Assembly (NCBI RefSeq): GCF_020564935.1 | Contig: NZ_JAJCXB010000002.1 | Span: 186,001-250,000, forward strand | Direction of reading: 5' to 3' | Origin: Streptomyces pinistramenti | GTDB lineage: Bacteria; Actinomycetota; Actinomycetes; Streptomycetales; Streptomycetaceae | DNA: 64,000 bases | Part shown: positions 1 to 8,124 of the stretch, in pieces | How positions within the stretch are numbered: the first letter of the stretch is position 1 | Layout of the letters: each line of letters opens with the position of its first letter | Notes under the pieces: model-generated | What the model saw: only the letters and a program-made list of their open reading frames with translations | Told to the model about the DNA's origin: nothing | Databases searched by the model: none | Position numbers and translations under genes: made by a program

Positions 1-782
1 GGGGCGAAGGTGAACTCCAGCTGGCCGGGGCCCGATTCGTGCTCCACGGAGCGCAGCGGCAGGCCGAGCTGCCGGAGCGCGTCGGCGAGCGGGCCGGTCA
101 CGGGTTCCAGGGCGTCGGTGAGCGAGTCCAGGTTGAACTGGAAGCCGCCGTTGACCGGGGTGACGGCGGGCGGTTCGCCCTGCTCGCCGAAGCCGCCGAC
201 CGAGCCGGTGAAGTGGCCGTCCACGAGGCGCGTCAGGTACCACTCGACTTCGAGGCCCACGACGTAGTCGAGGTCGCGGGAGCGCAGTCCGTCCAGGAGG
301 CGGCGCAGCACGGCGCGGCCGGACAGCGGGTGCGGGCGGCCGGAGCGCAGGTACTCGTCGCCGATCACCCAGCCGGTGCGGGCCCGGGTGTAGGGCAGTC
401 GGCGGAAGGTGGTCGGGTCGGGCACGAGGACGAAGTCGCCGGCGCCCTGGAGTTCGTCCACACCGATTCCGGCGTCGCTGAGGGTGTAGTCGACGGCGAC
501 GGCGTGTCCGGTGTCGAAGACGAACGGGCCGGGGCTGTAGTCCATGCCGTTGCGCAGCACCGTGCGGAAGGCGTCGGCGGTGAGCGTCTTGGAACGGGCG
601 AGGCCGTGCGGGTCGGCGAAGACCACGCGTACGTAGTCCAGCGTGTCCAGGGCTGCTTCCAGGTCACGGGCGGCCGCTTGCCGCCGGTCGTCCCACAGCT
701 CGTGCCGGGCGATGAAGTCGCGGCTTCCTGTGCTCAGTTGGTGATATGCGGCATTGCCCGGCCGGTCGGCTCTTGGGGTCAC
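1..782 (-). CDS. glutamine synthetase-like ligase, partial (C-terminus outside window)
   Basis: The first about 260 residues of a glutamine synthetase-fold ligase, which joins ammonia or another amine to the gamma-carboxyl of glutamate using ATP. The beta-grasp N-terminus reads VRVVFADPHGLARSKTL, and the catalytic start contains GLEVEWYL and EHESGPGQLEF, the glutamate/metal-binding glutamates of the family. The C-terminal half lies beyond base 1. The GTG start at 782 overlaps the amidase stop by four bases (GTGA) and has GGAGAGGA upstream, so the two are translationally coupled. Context (amidase, GNAT, adenylosuccinate lyase homologue) argues for a pathway-specific gamma-glutamyl-amide or -hydrazide ligase rather than housekeeping GlnA. 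Substrate is inferred only. Confidence 0.85.
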   Translation of the reverse strand, partial: MTPRADRPGNAAYHQLSTGSRDFIARHELWDDRRQAAARDLEAALDTLDYVRVVFADPHGLARSKTLTADAFRTVLRNGMDYSPGPFVFDTGHAVAVDYTLSDAGIGVDELQGAGDFVLVPDPTTFRRLPYTRARTGWVIGDEYLRSGRPHPLSGRAVLRRLLDGLRSRDLDYVVGLEVEWYLTRLVDGHFTGSVGGFGEQGEPPAVTPVNGGFQFNLDSLTDALEPVTGPLADALRQLGLPLRSVEHESGPGQLEFTFA

Positions 783-2185
783 GTCTGTCGACGGTCCTCT
801 CCGGGGTAGGTGGGTGGCGAGGGGAGCGAGCGTTCGATCTCGCGGGCGACGTGCAGGACGAGCGCGTCGTGTCCCGGGGCGGCCGCCAGCTGGAGGCCGA
901 CCGGCAGCCCGCGGGCGCTCAGGCCGACGGGGAGGGAGAGCGCCGGCATCCCGGCCAGGTTGAAGGGATAGGCGGCGGGCGCCCAGGCCAGCCACGACAG
1001 CGGGTCGTGGTTGCCGTCGGCGGGGCGCCAGGCGTCGACGGGGAACGGTTCGACGGTGAGGGTGGGCATGGCCAGCAGGTCGAAACGGTCGGTGCACGCG
1101 GCCAGTTGGGTGCGCAGTCCGCCCCGGGCGGCTTCCGCGTGGACGAGGTCGGCGGCGCCGAGCCGCCTGCCGTGCTCGACGATGCGCAGCCGCTCGGGGT
1201 CCGCCCACGCGTCGTGCTCCGGGGGCGATCCGGCCGCTTCGGCGGCGGCCAGGATCGTCACCAGGGCGGGGTAGGGGTCGTCGAAGGGCAGCGGGATCCG
1301 CTCGATCCGGTGGCCCTCGTCCGCGAGCGCCTGGACGGCGGCGCGCTGCGGGGCCGTGAGGTGGTCGGCGGCGGCCGGTCCTGGTGTCTCGATCCAGGCG
1401 ATCCGGAGCGGGCGTGCGGGGACCGGGAGTTGGCCGCCATGCCGGGCGGAGTACGAGTCGGGGTCGCGTGGGTCGGCGCCGGTCATGACGTCCGCCAGCA
1501 GGCCGGCGTCGGCGACCGTGCGGGTCAGCGGCCCGAGGTGGGAGTGGCGGTCGGGGCAGTGCGGGACGTACGGGATGCGGCCGTGGGTCGGTTTGAAGCC
1601 GACGACGCCGCAGAAGGCGGCGGGGATCCGGATCGAGCCGGCCCCGTCGGTTCCGGTCGCGGCGATGCCGAGACCGGCGGCCACCGCCGCGGCCGCACCG
1701 CCGCTGGAGCCCCCGGCGCTGAGGGAGGTGTCCCAGGGGTTGGCCGCCGCGGGGCCCAGCCGGTTGACGGTGGCGGCGCTCCAGCCGCCTTCCGAAGTGG
1801 TGGTCTTGCCCAGGATGACGGCGCCCGCCTTCCGCAGCCGTGCGACGGCGGGCGCGTCCTCGTCGGGGGTCGCGTCGCGCAGCCGCAGGGAGCCGCGGGT
1901 GGTCCGCAGTCCCCTGGTCGCGGTCAGGTCCTTCACGCTGACCGGGACGCCCAGCAGCGGCTGTTCGTCCCAGGCCGCGGCGCCGAGCGCACGGATGCGC
2001 GCCTCGGCTTCGGCCGCGGCCGCCCGCGCCTGATCGGCGGCGACGGTGACGAACGCGCCGAGCGAGGGCTGCTGCGCGTCGATGAGGTCCAGGGTGTCCT
2101 GGAGGAATGCGGTGGGTGAGAGTGCACCGGTCTCGTACAGCCTGCGCAAGCCGACGGTGTCCGTGTGACGGAGGCTGTCATCCAT
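779..2185 (-). CDS. amidase signature family protein
   Basis: 468-residue amidase-signature enzyme that hydrolyses or transfers an acyl-amide group in the cytoplasm. The Ser-cisSer-Lys triad is visible: Lys in SVKDLT, the glycine-rich AGGSSGGAAAAV with the cis-Ser, and the nucleophile Ser in GTDGAGSIRIPA. It looks full length with no signal peptide. Its start lies within the last eight bases of the upstream 572-aa gene, and its stop overlaps the start of the glutamine synthetase-like gene, making a three-gene operon. In fosfazinomycin/kinamycin pathways an amidase works next to a glutamine synthetase homologue to move hydrazine from acetylhydrazine to glutamate. That role is an inference here. 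Confidence 0.9.
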   Translation of the reverse strand: MDDSLRHTDTVGLRRLYETGALSPTAFLQDTLDLIDAQQPSLGAFVTVAADQARAAAAEAEARIRALGAAAWDEQPLLGVPVSVKDLTATRGLRTTRGSLRLRDATPDEDAPAVARLRKAGAVILGKTTTSEGGWSAATVNRLGPAAANPWDTSLSAGGSSGGAAAAVAAGLGIAATGTDGAGSIRIPAAFCGVVGFKPTHGRIPYVPHCPDRHSHLGPLTRTVADAGLLADVMTGADPRDPDSYSARHGGQLPVPARPLRIAWIETPGPAAADHLTAPQRAAVQALADEGHRIERIPLPFDDPYPALVTILAAAEAAGSPPEHDAWADPERLRIVEHGRRLGAADLVHAEAARGGLRTQLAACTDRFDLLAMPTLTVEPFPVDAWRPADGNHDPLSWLAWAPAAYPFNLAGMPALSLPVGLSARGLPVGLQLAAAPGHDALVLHVAREIERSLPSPPTYPGEDRRQT

Positions 2186-3896
2186 AGAAGGTGCGGAACC
2201 ACCCGTTGTCGAAGTCGCGTACGGTCGGCCCGTAGGGGCTCATGGCCTGGTGGAGCGCGCCGAGGAGCCGGCCGGCGGCGACGGTGGCCCGCAGGTCGGC
2301 CACCGTGTACTGCTCGCCGCGGGCGCGCATCAGACGGAGGTCGTACAGGCCCGGCAGGTAGCGGCCCGCGTACTCGATGCCGAGCGGCACCCTGATGGCG
2401 AAGCGGACACCGAAGGTGACGTGTCCGGTGTGGTGCTGGTCGGACCAGTGCGTCAGGTCGGGCATGGACGGCGCGAAGAACCAGTCGTCGCGGCCCGGTC
2501 GGCGCTCGTGCACGTTCAGGGTGTGCGGGAGGTAGTGCCAGGTGTTGAAGCGCATCCGGGCGCTGTAGGCGCTCAGGGTCTTCACCAGCGTGGCCCGGTC
2601 GTCGGCGAAGTGCCTGGCGAAGCCTTCGCCCGGGGCCACGCAGCAGAAGAAGTCGTTGGTCCGCAGCTGGAGCGGGGCGCCGTTCTCGACGTTGTCGGGG
2701 TGCAGCGGTGCCAGCGAGCGGGGGCCGCGTCCCATGGCCGCGTCCGATCCGGAAGCCTGGGCCAGGGTGGTCATGAAGCGGGTGAGCAGGGCTTCGTAGG
2801 CCGTGTGGAAGCCCGCGGGGGCGGGGCTCGTGTGGAGTGCGCCGGCCAGCCGGTCCAGTGCGGGCCCGGTGTCGTCGAACGCGGGGGTGTCCGCCGGGAT
2901 TCCGGCCGTCTGGGCGAACAGTGTGCGGATCGCCAGGGGGACGTCCGCGTAGGTGACGGCCTGCGGCAGCAGGTGCTCGGACTTGTTGAGGTTGACGCCA
3001 TGGATGAGGCGGTAGAAAACCGCCCCATTGGCGAGTTGGGCGCGCCGTTCCCGGGCGCAGGTGTCCGCGAGTGCTGCGAGGTGGGAGGCGGTTATCGAGT
3101 TCTGTGGCGAAGGAGGCGGCTGAGCACCGTAGTTGCGTATGCGGTCGGTGAGGAAATCCATCACGCCGACCGGTGAGAGCTGGGTGCCGTTGACCTCTTC
3201 CAGGCGGGCCTGGATTCCGCTGCGGAGCAGGAAGTGGGTCAGGGCAACAAAGCAGGTGTCTTCGGTGGACCACTCGGTGACGTCGGTGGCGGCGAGCCGG
3301 TTCAGGAGGTTCCGGTCGTCACTCGCGTTGAGTGATCTTCCCGGGAGATTGCTGAACTGGCCGAAATTGGAGTAGTGCCGGTCGCCTACGTAGAGCAGGA
3401 CCGGGGCCATGTGCTGCACCACATAGGCGAGGCGGTCGAGGAGGTCCTGTACGTCCTCCCGGGGTAATTCCCGCAGCCAGCGCCGCATCTCGGCGCTTGC
3501 GCTCTCGTCGGCGGCGCGCGCGGACTCGTAGCGGCGGGAGATCCGGTGGATCAGCTCGCGGTCGGCCACGAGGGAGCCGACGAGCAGGGCGTCGGCGGGG
3601 ATGTCGGCGCCTGCCAGGACGAATCGCGTCCGGCCGGTGGCGTCGAGCACGAGGACGTCGGGGGTGGAGGCGGCGGGGTCCAGGAGCGCGCGCTGCTCGA
3701 CCGGAGTGTCCGCCACGGAGCGGTCCGCGGAGCTGAGTGCGGCGCGTCCGATGGTTTCGGGGATATGACCGTCGAGGGTGAGGAGCGTCTTTAACGCTTG
3801 ATCCATATCCGTGGTCTGCCGGGCTGCCTTAACCACCGACTTGAGTAAAGACGCGAAGCCGTCAGATCTCAATGAAGTTATTTCTGCCACGCCCAC
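2178..3896 (-). CDS. unknown 572-aa protein of the metabolite cluster
   Basis: I do not recognise this family. It is a long soluble protein with no signal peptide or membrane segment. The C-terminal half is rich in His and Trp (RFNTWHYLPHTLNVHERR and HWSDQHHTGHVTFG), with a paired Cys in NDFFCCVAPGEG. This could suit metal or haem binding, but no known motif fits. GTG at 3896 is chosen because GAAGGGA sits eight to nine bases upstream. Codons 17 and 35 are TTA, read by the bldA tRNA, so expression is probably tied to development. It heads the leftward operon with the amidase and glutamine synthetase-like genes and diverges from the kinase-like gene. It is the best candidate for a novel chemical step. 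Confidence 0.75.
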   Translation of the reverse strand: MGVAEITSLRSDGFASLLKSVVKAARQTTDMDQALKTLLTLDGHIPETIGRAALSSADRSVADTPVEQRALLDPAASTPDVLVLDATGRTRFVLAGADIPADALLVGSLVADRELIHRISRRYESARAADESASAEMRRWLRELPREDVQDLLDRLAYVVQHMAPVLLYVGDRHYSNFGQFSNLPGRSLNASDDRNLLNRLAATDVTEWSTEDTCFVALTHFLLRSGIQARLEEVNGTQLSPVGVMDFLTDRIRNYGAQPPPSPQNSITASHLAALADTCARERRAQLANGAVFYRLIHGVNLNKSEHLLPQAVTYADVPLAIRTLFAQTAGIPADTPAFDDTGPALDRLAGALHTSPAPAGFHTAYEALLTRFMTTLAQASGSDAAMGRGPRSLAPLHPDNVENGAPLQLRTNDFFCCVAPGEGFARHFADDRATLVKTLSAYSARMRFNTWHYLPHTLNVHERRPGRDDWFFAPSMPDLTHWSDQHHTGHVTFGVRFAIRVPLGIEYAGRYLPGLYDLRLMRARGEQYTVADLRATVAAGRLLGALHQAMSPYGPTVRDFDNGWFRTFYG

Positions 3897-4157
3897 GAGT
3901 CAGTTCCCTTCGACGCCCAAGCAGTACAAGGCGGCACCGTAAACGGGAAGTTACCAACAGCCATACCTCTTCATGCTGTGACCATGATCACCACGACGAG
4001 GGGCTCGCCCGGTCCTGCCTCTCATGTGAGCATGGTCCGCGGCGCCGAGGGGGCAAGTTTGCTCCGTATTTCCCGTGTGTCAACGGGCGCGTCAGGTAGG
4101 AGCATTACGGACATTGCCCCTCAATATCCTCGAAACGCAAGAAGAGGTACCTCAGAC
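3897..4157. promoter_or_regulatory. divergent promoter region of the metabolite cluster
   Basis: This 261-base gap separates the two divergent arms of the cluster and is visibly more AT-rich than the coding DNA around it. It must hold promoters for both arms. I could not assign a convincing -35/-10 pair. GAAGAGG at 4141-4147 is the ribosome binding site that fixes the GTG start at 4158. Confidence 0.5.
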
Positions 4158-5693
4158 GTGCGTGAATACCTCGTGGATTTAGCCAGGCCGGCCACCCTTG
4201 GAGAGCTGGTCAACCTCTATTCAATTCTCAACGAAAAGAACGTCTTAACCGACACCATCGTCCCCTCGGTGATCGTCGCGGAATGCCCGTCAGCGGAAAA
4301 CCCGGGAAGCACCGTGCCCGGTCTGACGGAACGTTTGCAGCCTTACGGTGTTCGTGTGGCAGCTGTTGCGGACCGCGCCCTGGCGACGGGAAACGCCGAA
4401 GACGCCGCCGAACGGCCGTCGCGCAGAACCTTCCTGATCGGCGGCGAACTGCACGGCTGGTGCCTGGACTCCGGCGCCGTGCCACCCGCGGAGACCGGCG
4501 AGCGGGCCACGGCGGACGACGAGACCGAGCTGATCAGCGCCGCCGTCATCGCCTCACGGCTGCGGACCTGGGCGGCACTCGCCGGCCCCGCCCCCGCCTT
4601 CACCACCGCGCACCGCCCCGGCTCGGACTCCACCGGCGTCGTCCAGTTCCGCACCGGCGGCAAGGACGGCAAGGAAATCGTCGCGAAGATCGGCGACGCG
4701 GCCATGATCCGCTCCGAGACCGCGTTCATCGCCAGGACGAACAGTGCCGTCACCGCGATCGGCCGCGACCCGCTCTTCCCCGAACTGCACGGCGTCCACA
4801 TCGAAGGCCACCAGGGCGTGAGCCTCATGGAAGCGGGACACCCCGCGGAACTGGACGCGCAGCTCTTCCAGGACGATGCCCGCACCGAGCTGCGCCCCGA
4901 CGCCGCCGACACGCTCGGGCCCTATCTCGACCAGCTCGGCAGCTGGTACCGGCTGACCGCCGCCGGCCACACCCCCACCAGCGGCGACTACCTCTACCGC
5001 GAGCGCTTCCACGCGCTGCGCGAGCAGCCCGCCTTCCTCAGCACCTTCCGCGCCTTCTTCGGCGATCTCGACCTCGACGCGCTGCTCGGCGCCGAGCTGC
5101 TGCTCCCCGGCGGGCAGCGCATCCCCGGATACACCGAAGCGGCCGCCTGGCTGGACGAGCACGCGCCCGGCCTGCTGCCGCGCACCGGCAGCCAGGTCCA
5201 CGGGGACATCTTCCCGACGAACATGCTGCGCCGGGCAGGCGGCGGCCCGATGTTCATCGACCCGCGCACGGTGTGGGAGAAGCGGCAGCGGCCCGACGTC
5301 GGCTACGGAGACCCCGTCTTCGACCTCGCCACCCTGCTGCACGGTCTGCTTCCCATGACCGCGATCCTCCAGGCGTCGAAGCAGGACCGGCCGCAGGACC
5401 TGTTCGGGCAGCTGGACCTCACGCGCCCGCACGACCTGTCCTCGCTGCGGCTGCCGATGCACTTCTCGCCCGAACTGCGCGCCATGGAGAGCCGCCTGGC
5501 CGCCACCGCGCCCGGCGACGAGCCGGTCGATGCCGTCCGGTGCCGGCTCTACATCGGCGCCGCCTGCTCACTGGCCGGCTGGCTGAAATACGAGCATTCC
5601 CTGCGCTCCCCGCACGCCTGGCTGGCGACGTACGCGTACACCGCCTGGTACCTCTGGCAGGCCAGAAGCGTCCACGAGAACCACTCGTCGTAA
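4158..5693 (+). CDS. phosphotransferase (APH/choline kinase fold) family protein
   Basis: 511-residue protein with a C-terminal kinase-like domain of the aminoglycoside phosphotransferase/choline kinase fold. The catalytic loop reads VHGDIFPTNML (HGDxxxxN) and is followed by MFIDPRTV, the metal-binding Asp segment. The first 150 residues match nothing I know. The frame is open from 3978, but GTG at 4158 is preferred because GAAGAGG lies about ten bases upstream. Codon 30 is TTA, a bldA signal. It heads the rightward arm, ten bases ahead of a methyltransferase. It may phosphorylate a pathway intermediate or act as a self-resistance kinase; the sequence does not decide. Confidence 0.75.
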   Translation: MREYLVDLARPATLGELVNLYSILNEKNVLTDTIVPSVIVAECPSAENPGSTVPGLTERLQPYGVRVAAVADRALATGNAEDAAERPSRRTFLIGGELHGWCLDSGAVPPAETGERATADDETELISAAVIASRLRTWAALAGPAPAFTTAHRPGSDSTGVVQFRTGGKDGKEIVAKIGDAAMIRSETAFIARTNSAVTAIGRDPLFPELHGVHIEGHQGVSLMEAGHPAELDAQLFQDDARTELRPDAADTLGPYLDQLGSWYRLTAAGHTPTSGDYLYRERFHALREQPAFLSTFRAFFGDLDLDALLGAELLLPGGQRIPGYTEAAAWLDEHAPGLLPRTGSQVHGDIFPTNMLRRAGGGPMFIDPRTVWEKRQRPDVGYGDPVFDLATLLHGLLPMTAILQASKQDRPQDLFGQLDLTRPHDLSSLRLPMHFSPELRAMESRLAATAPGDEPVDAVRCRLYIGAACSLAGWLKYEHSLRSPHAWLATYAYTAWYLWQARSVHENHSS

Positions 5694-5703
5694 AGGAATC
5701 CTG

Positions 5704-6444
5704 TTGAACAGCTTGGACTACAACCAGCTCGCCGCAGAGTACGCCCGGCACCGGCGCCCCTACCCCCAACTCGTGGAGTTCCTGGCCGAGTCGGCGGGCA
5801 TCGGCGCTTCCTCCCAGGCCATGGAGATGGGCTGCGGCACGGCCAATCACCTCGCCAAACTCCAGCAGCTCACCGGATGCACCGCGCTCGGCGTGGACCC
5901 CTTCGACGACATGCTCAAGGTCGCCGCGTCCCACGAGGCGGAGCTGGAGCTGCGCGTCGGCCGCGCCGAGGAGATCGCCGCACTGGACCTCCCCGAGGCA
6001 TCGCTCGACCTCATCTTCTCCGTCGACATGATCCATTACGTGCGGGAGCCCGCGCGGTACTTCGCGGGCGCCTTCAAGGCACTCAAGCCGGGCGGCGTGC
6101 TGTGCACCGCGACGGACTCGGAGTGGATCATCCGTAACCGCATTCCGGTGGCCCAGCACTTCCCCGCCACCATCGAGGTGGAGCTCGCCCGGCACCACCC
6201 GATCGACGCCCTGCTCGCCGCACTGGAGGACGCCGGATTCGTCCACGGGCAGCAGCGCCTGTTCGAGAGCGCCTACGAGCTGACCGACGCCACCAAGTAC
6301 CGCGAGAAGGCGTTCTCCTCGCTCCACCTCATCTCCGACGAGGAGTTCGAGACCGGGCTCGCCTCCCTCACCGCCGAGCTGGCCCGCGGCCCGATCGCGG
6401 CGAACAACCGCACCTGCGCGGTGCTGGCCAGGAGGCCCGCGTGA
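5704..6444 (+). CDS. class I SAM-dependent methyltransferase
   Basis: 246-residue Rossmann-fold methyltransferase. Motif I is AMEMGCGTANHLA (residues about 40-52), the acidic end of strand 2 is in LGVDPFDDML, and motif II/post-I is LDLIFSVDMIHY. The start is a TTG at 5704 after AAAGGA, an uncommon start codon but well placed. The stop overlaps the next gene's GTG (GTGA at 6441-6444), so it is coupled to the lyase homologue. The substrate is unknown; membership of the operon points to tailoring of the cluster's product. Confidence 0.85.
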   Translation: MNSLDYNQLAAEYARHRRPYPQLVEFLAESAGIGASSQAMEMGCGTANHLAKLQQLTGCTALGVDPFDDMLKVAASHEAELELRVGRAEEIAALDLPEASLDLIFSVDMIHYVREPARYFAGAFKALKPGGVLCTATDSEWIIRNRIPVAQHFPATIEVELARHHPIDALLAALEDAGFVHGQQRLFESAYELTDATKYREKAFSSLHLISDEEFETGLASLTAELARGPIAANNRTCAVLARRPA

Positions 6445-7733
6445 TCCCGAGATACTCCCTGCCCGAGATGTCGGGGCTGTGGACCGACGAGGCCAAGTAC
6501 GCCTCGTGGGTCCACGTAGAGGTCCTCGCCTGCGAGGCCCAGGCCCGGCTCGGGAAGGTGACGGACGCCGACCTCGCCACGATCAGGACCGGCCGGGTGC
6601 CCACCCCCGAAGAGGTGCAGGAGCAGGAGCGGACCCGGGACCACGAGATCCTGGCCTTCCTCGCCGCCTACACCGCAACCCTCCCCGACGACGCCGCGCG
6701 CTGGGTCCACTACGGGATGACCAGCTACGACCTGGTGGACACGGCCCTGGGCCACACCCTGGCCCGGTCCTGCGACGTGCTGCTGGCCGCCGCGGTCCGG
6801 CTGCGCACCGCGCTCGCCGCCAAGGCCACCGAACACTGGGACACCGTGTGCGTGGCCAGGACCCACGGCATCCACGCCGAACCCACCACGTTCGGGCAGA
6901 AGATGGCCGGCTTCGCCCTCGGCGTGGACCGCTCGGTCCGGCGGCTGCGGGCGGCGCGTACCGCGGTGGCCGTCGGCACGATCTCGGGTCCTGTGGGCAC
7001 CTACGCGCGCATCGACCCGTTCGTCGAGTCCTACGTCTGCGACGCACTGGGTCTCGGTGTCGAGCCCGTCCCCACCCAGGTGGTGGCGCGCGACCGGCAC
7101 GCCGAACTGCTGTCGGCCGTCGCCGTGCTGGGCGCCGTCATCGAGCAGATCGCCCTGGAACTGCGGCTGCTGCAACGCACCGAGGTCAGGGAGGTGGAGG
7201 AGCCGCGGTCCAGTGCCTACCAGGGCTCCAGCGCGATGCCGCACAAGCGCAACCCCACGTCGAGCGAGCGGCTGTGCGGCCTGGCCCGGATCCTGCGCGC
7301 CAACCTCGGCGCGGTGCTGGAGGACGTGGCGCTGTGGCACGAGCGGGACCTCGCCCACTCGTCCGTCGAGCGGATCGCCCTGCCCGACAGCCTGATCGCC
7401 GCCCACTACCAGGCGACCGGCGCGGCCGAGGTCATCGAGGGCCTGCGGGTCTTCCCCGACCGCATGCGGGCCAACCTGGAACAGACCGACGGGCTGATCC
7501 ACAGCTCCACGGTCATGCTGGACCTCGTGGCCGCCGGCACCGAGCGCGAGAAGGCGTACCGGACGGTCCAGGACGCGGCGACCGAGACCTGGGAGACGGG
7601 CCGTCACCTCCGCGAGACACTGCGGGAGAGAGGCATCGAGACCCGCCCCGAGCAGTACGACCCCGAGCGTTTCCTGCGCTCCAGGGCCGTCATACGAGAA
7701 CGAATGGAGACCTTGCTCGATGTGGAAAACTGA
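6441..7733 (+). CDS. adenylosuccinate lyase-like (fumarase/aspartase superfamily) enzyme
   Basis: 430-residue homologue of PurB. Family members eliminate fumarate from an N-succinyl substrate. It opens with MIPRYSLPEMSGLWTDEAKY and keeps the three conserved regions: T94-S95 in GMTSYDLVDT, H142/H145 in RTHGIHAEPTTFG, and the mobile loop GSSAMPHKRNP (residues 262-272). It overlaps the GNAT gene by 14 bases inside a metabolite operon. A housekeeping purB would be expected elsewhere, so this is probably a paralogue, like the fosfazinomycin and kinamycin lyases that release acetylhydrazine from N-acetylhydrazinosuccinate. A role in making a purine-like product is the main alternative. Confidence 0.9.
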   Translation: MIPRYSLPEMSGLWTDEAKYASWVHVEVLACEAQARLGKVTDADLATIRTGRVPTPEEVQEQERTRDHEILAFLAAYTATLPDDAARWVHYGMTSYDLVDTALGHTLARSCDVLLAAAVRLRTALAAKATEHWDTVCVARTHGIHAEPTTFGQKMAGFALGVDRSVRRLRAARTAVAVGTISGPVGTYARIDPFVESYVCDALGLGVEPVPTQVVARDRHAELLSAVAVLGAVIEQIALELRLLQRTEVREVEEPRSSAYQGSSAMPHKRNPTSSERLCGLARILRANLGAVLEDVALWHERDLAHSSVERIALPDSLIAAHYQATGAAEVIEGLRVFPDRMRANLEQTDGLIHSSTVMLDLVAAGTEREKAYRTVQDAATETWETGRHLRETLRERGIETRPEQYDPERFLRSRAVIRERMETLLDVEN

Positions 7734-8124
7734 CGTGGTCGACGCGGCCGGTCTGGACGTGGCCGAGGTCGCGGCGCTGTACCGCGCTTCCGGGCTGGCC
7801 GAGCGCCGCCCCGTGGAGGACGAGCGCCGGTTCACCGCCATGGTCAAGAACGCCAACCTCGTCGTGGTCGCGCGGATCGACGGCCGGCTGGCGGGCATCG
7901 CCCGGTGCCTGACGGACGGCGGCTATGTCACCTACCTGTCCGACCTGGCCGTCGACCGTGAGTTCCAGAAGCGCGGCATCGGCGTGGACCTGATCCGCCG
8001 GATCCAGCAGGAGGCACCGGACGCGAAGATCGTGCTGCTGTCCGCGCCGGCAGCGGCGGACTACTACCCGCACATCGGGTTCACCCAGCACGGTTCCGCG
8101 TGGGTGCTGGACGCGACGAAGTGA
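7720..8124 (+). CDS. GNAT family N-acetyltransferase
   Basis: 134-residue GNAT-fold acetyltransferase, which transfers acetyl from acetyl-CoA to an amine. The acetyl-CoA loop is visible in LAVDREFQKRGIGVDLIRRI (Q/RxxGxG/A pattern). The C-terminal YYPHIGF is the usual GNAT strand with Tyr and Phe. The start overlaps the lyase homologue by 14 bases, and the stop is inside the next gene's GTGA start. Close coupling to the lyase suggests acetylation of the lyase substrate, as in hydrazinosuccinate acetylation in the fosfazinomycin pathway. It could instead be a resistance acetyltransferase. Confidence 0.88.
   Translation: MWKTDVVDAAGLDVAEVAALYRASGLAERRPVEDERRFTAMVKNANLVVVARIDGRLAGIARCLTDGGYVTYLSDLAVDREFQKRGIGVDLIRRIQQEAPDAKIVLLSAPAAADYYPHIGFTQHGSAWVLDATK

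Noticed and set aside
6441..7733. Housekeeping purB
   Set aside because: The sequence is a good PurB match, but its coupling to a GNAT and methyltransferases in a metabolite operon, without purine genes nearby, makes a paralogue more likely.
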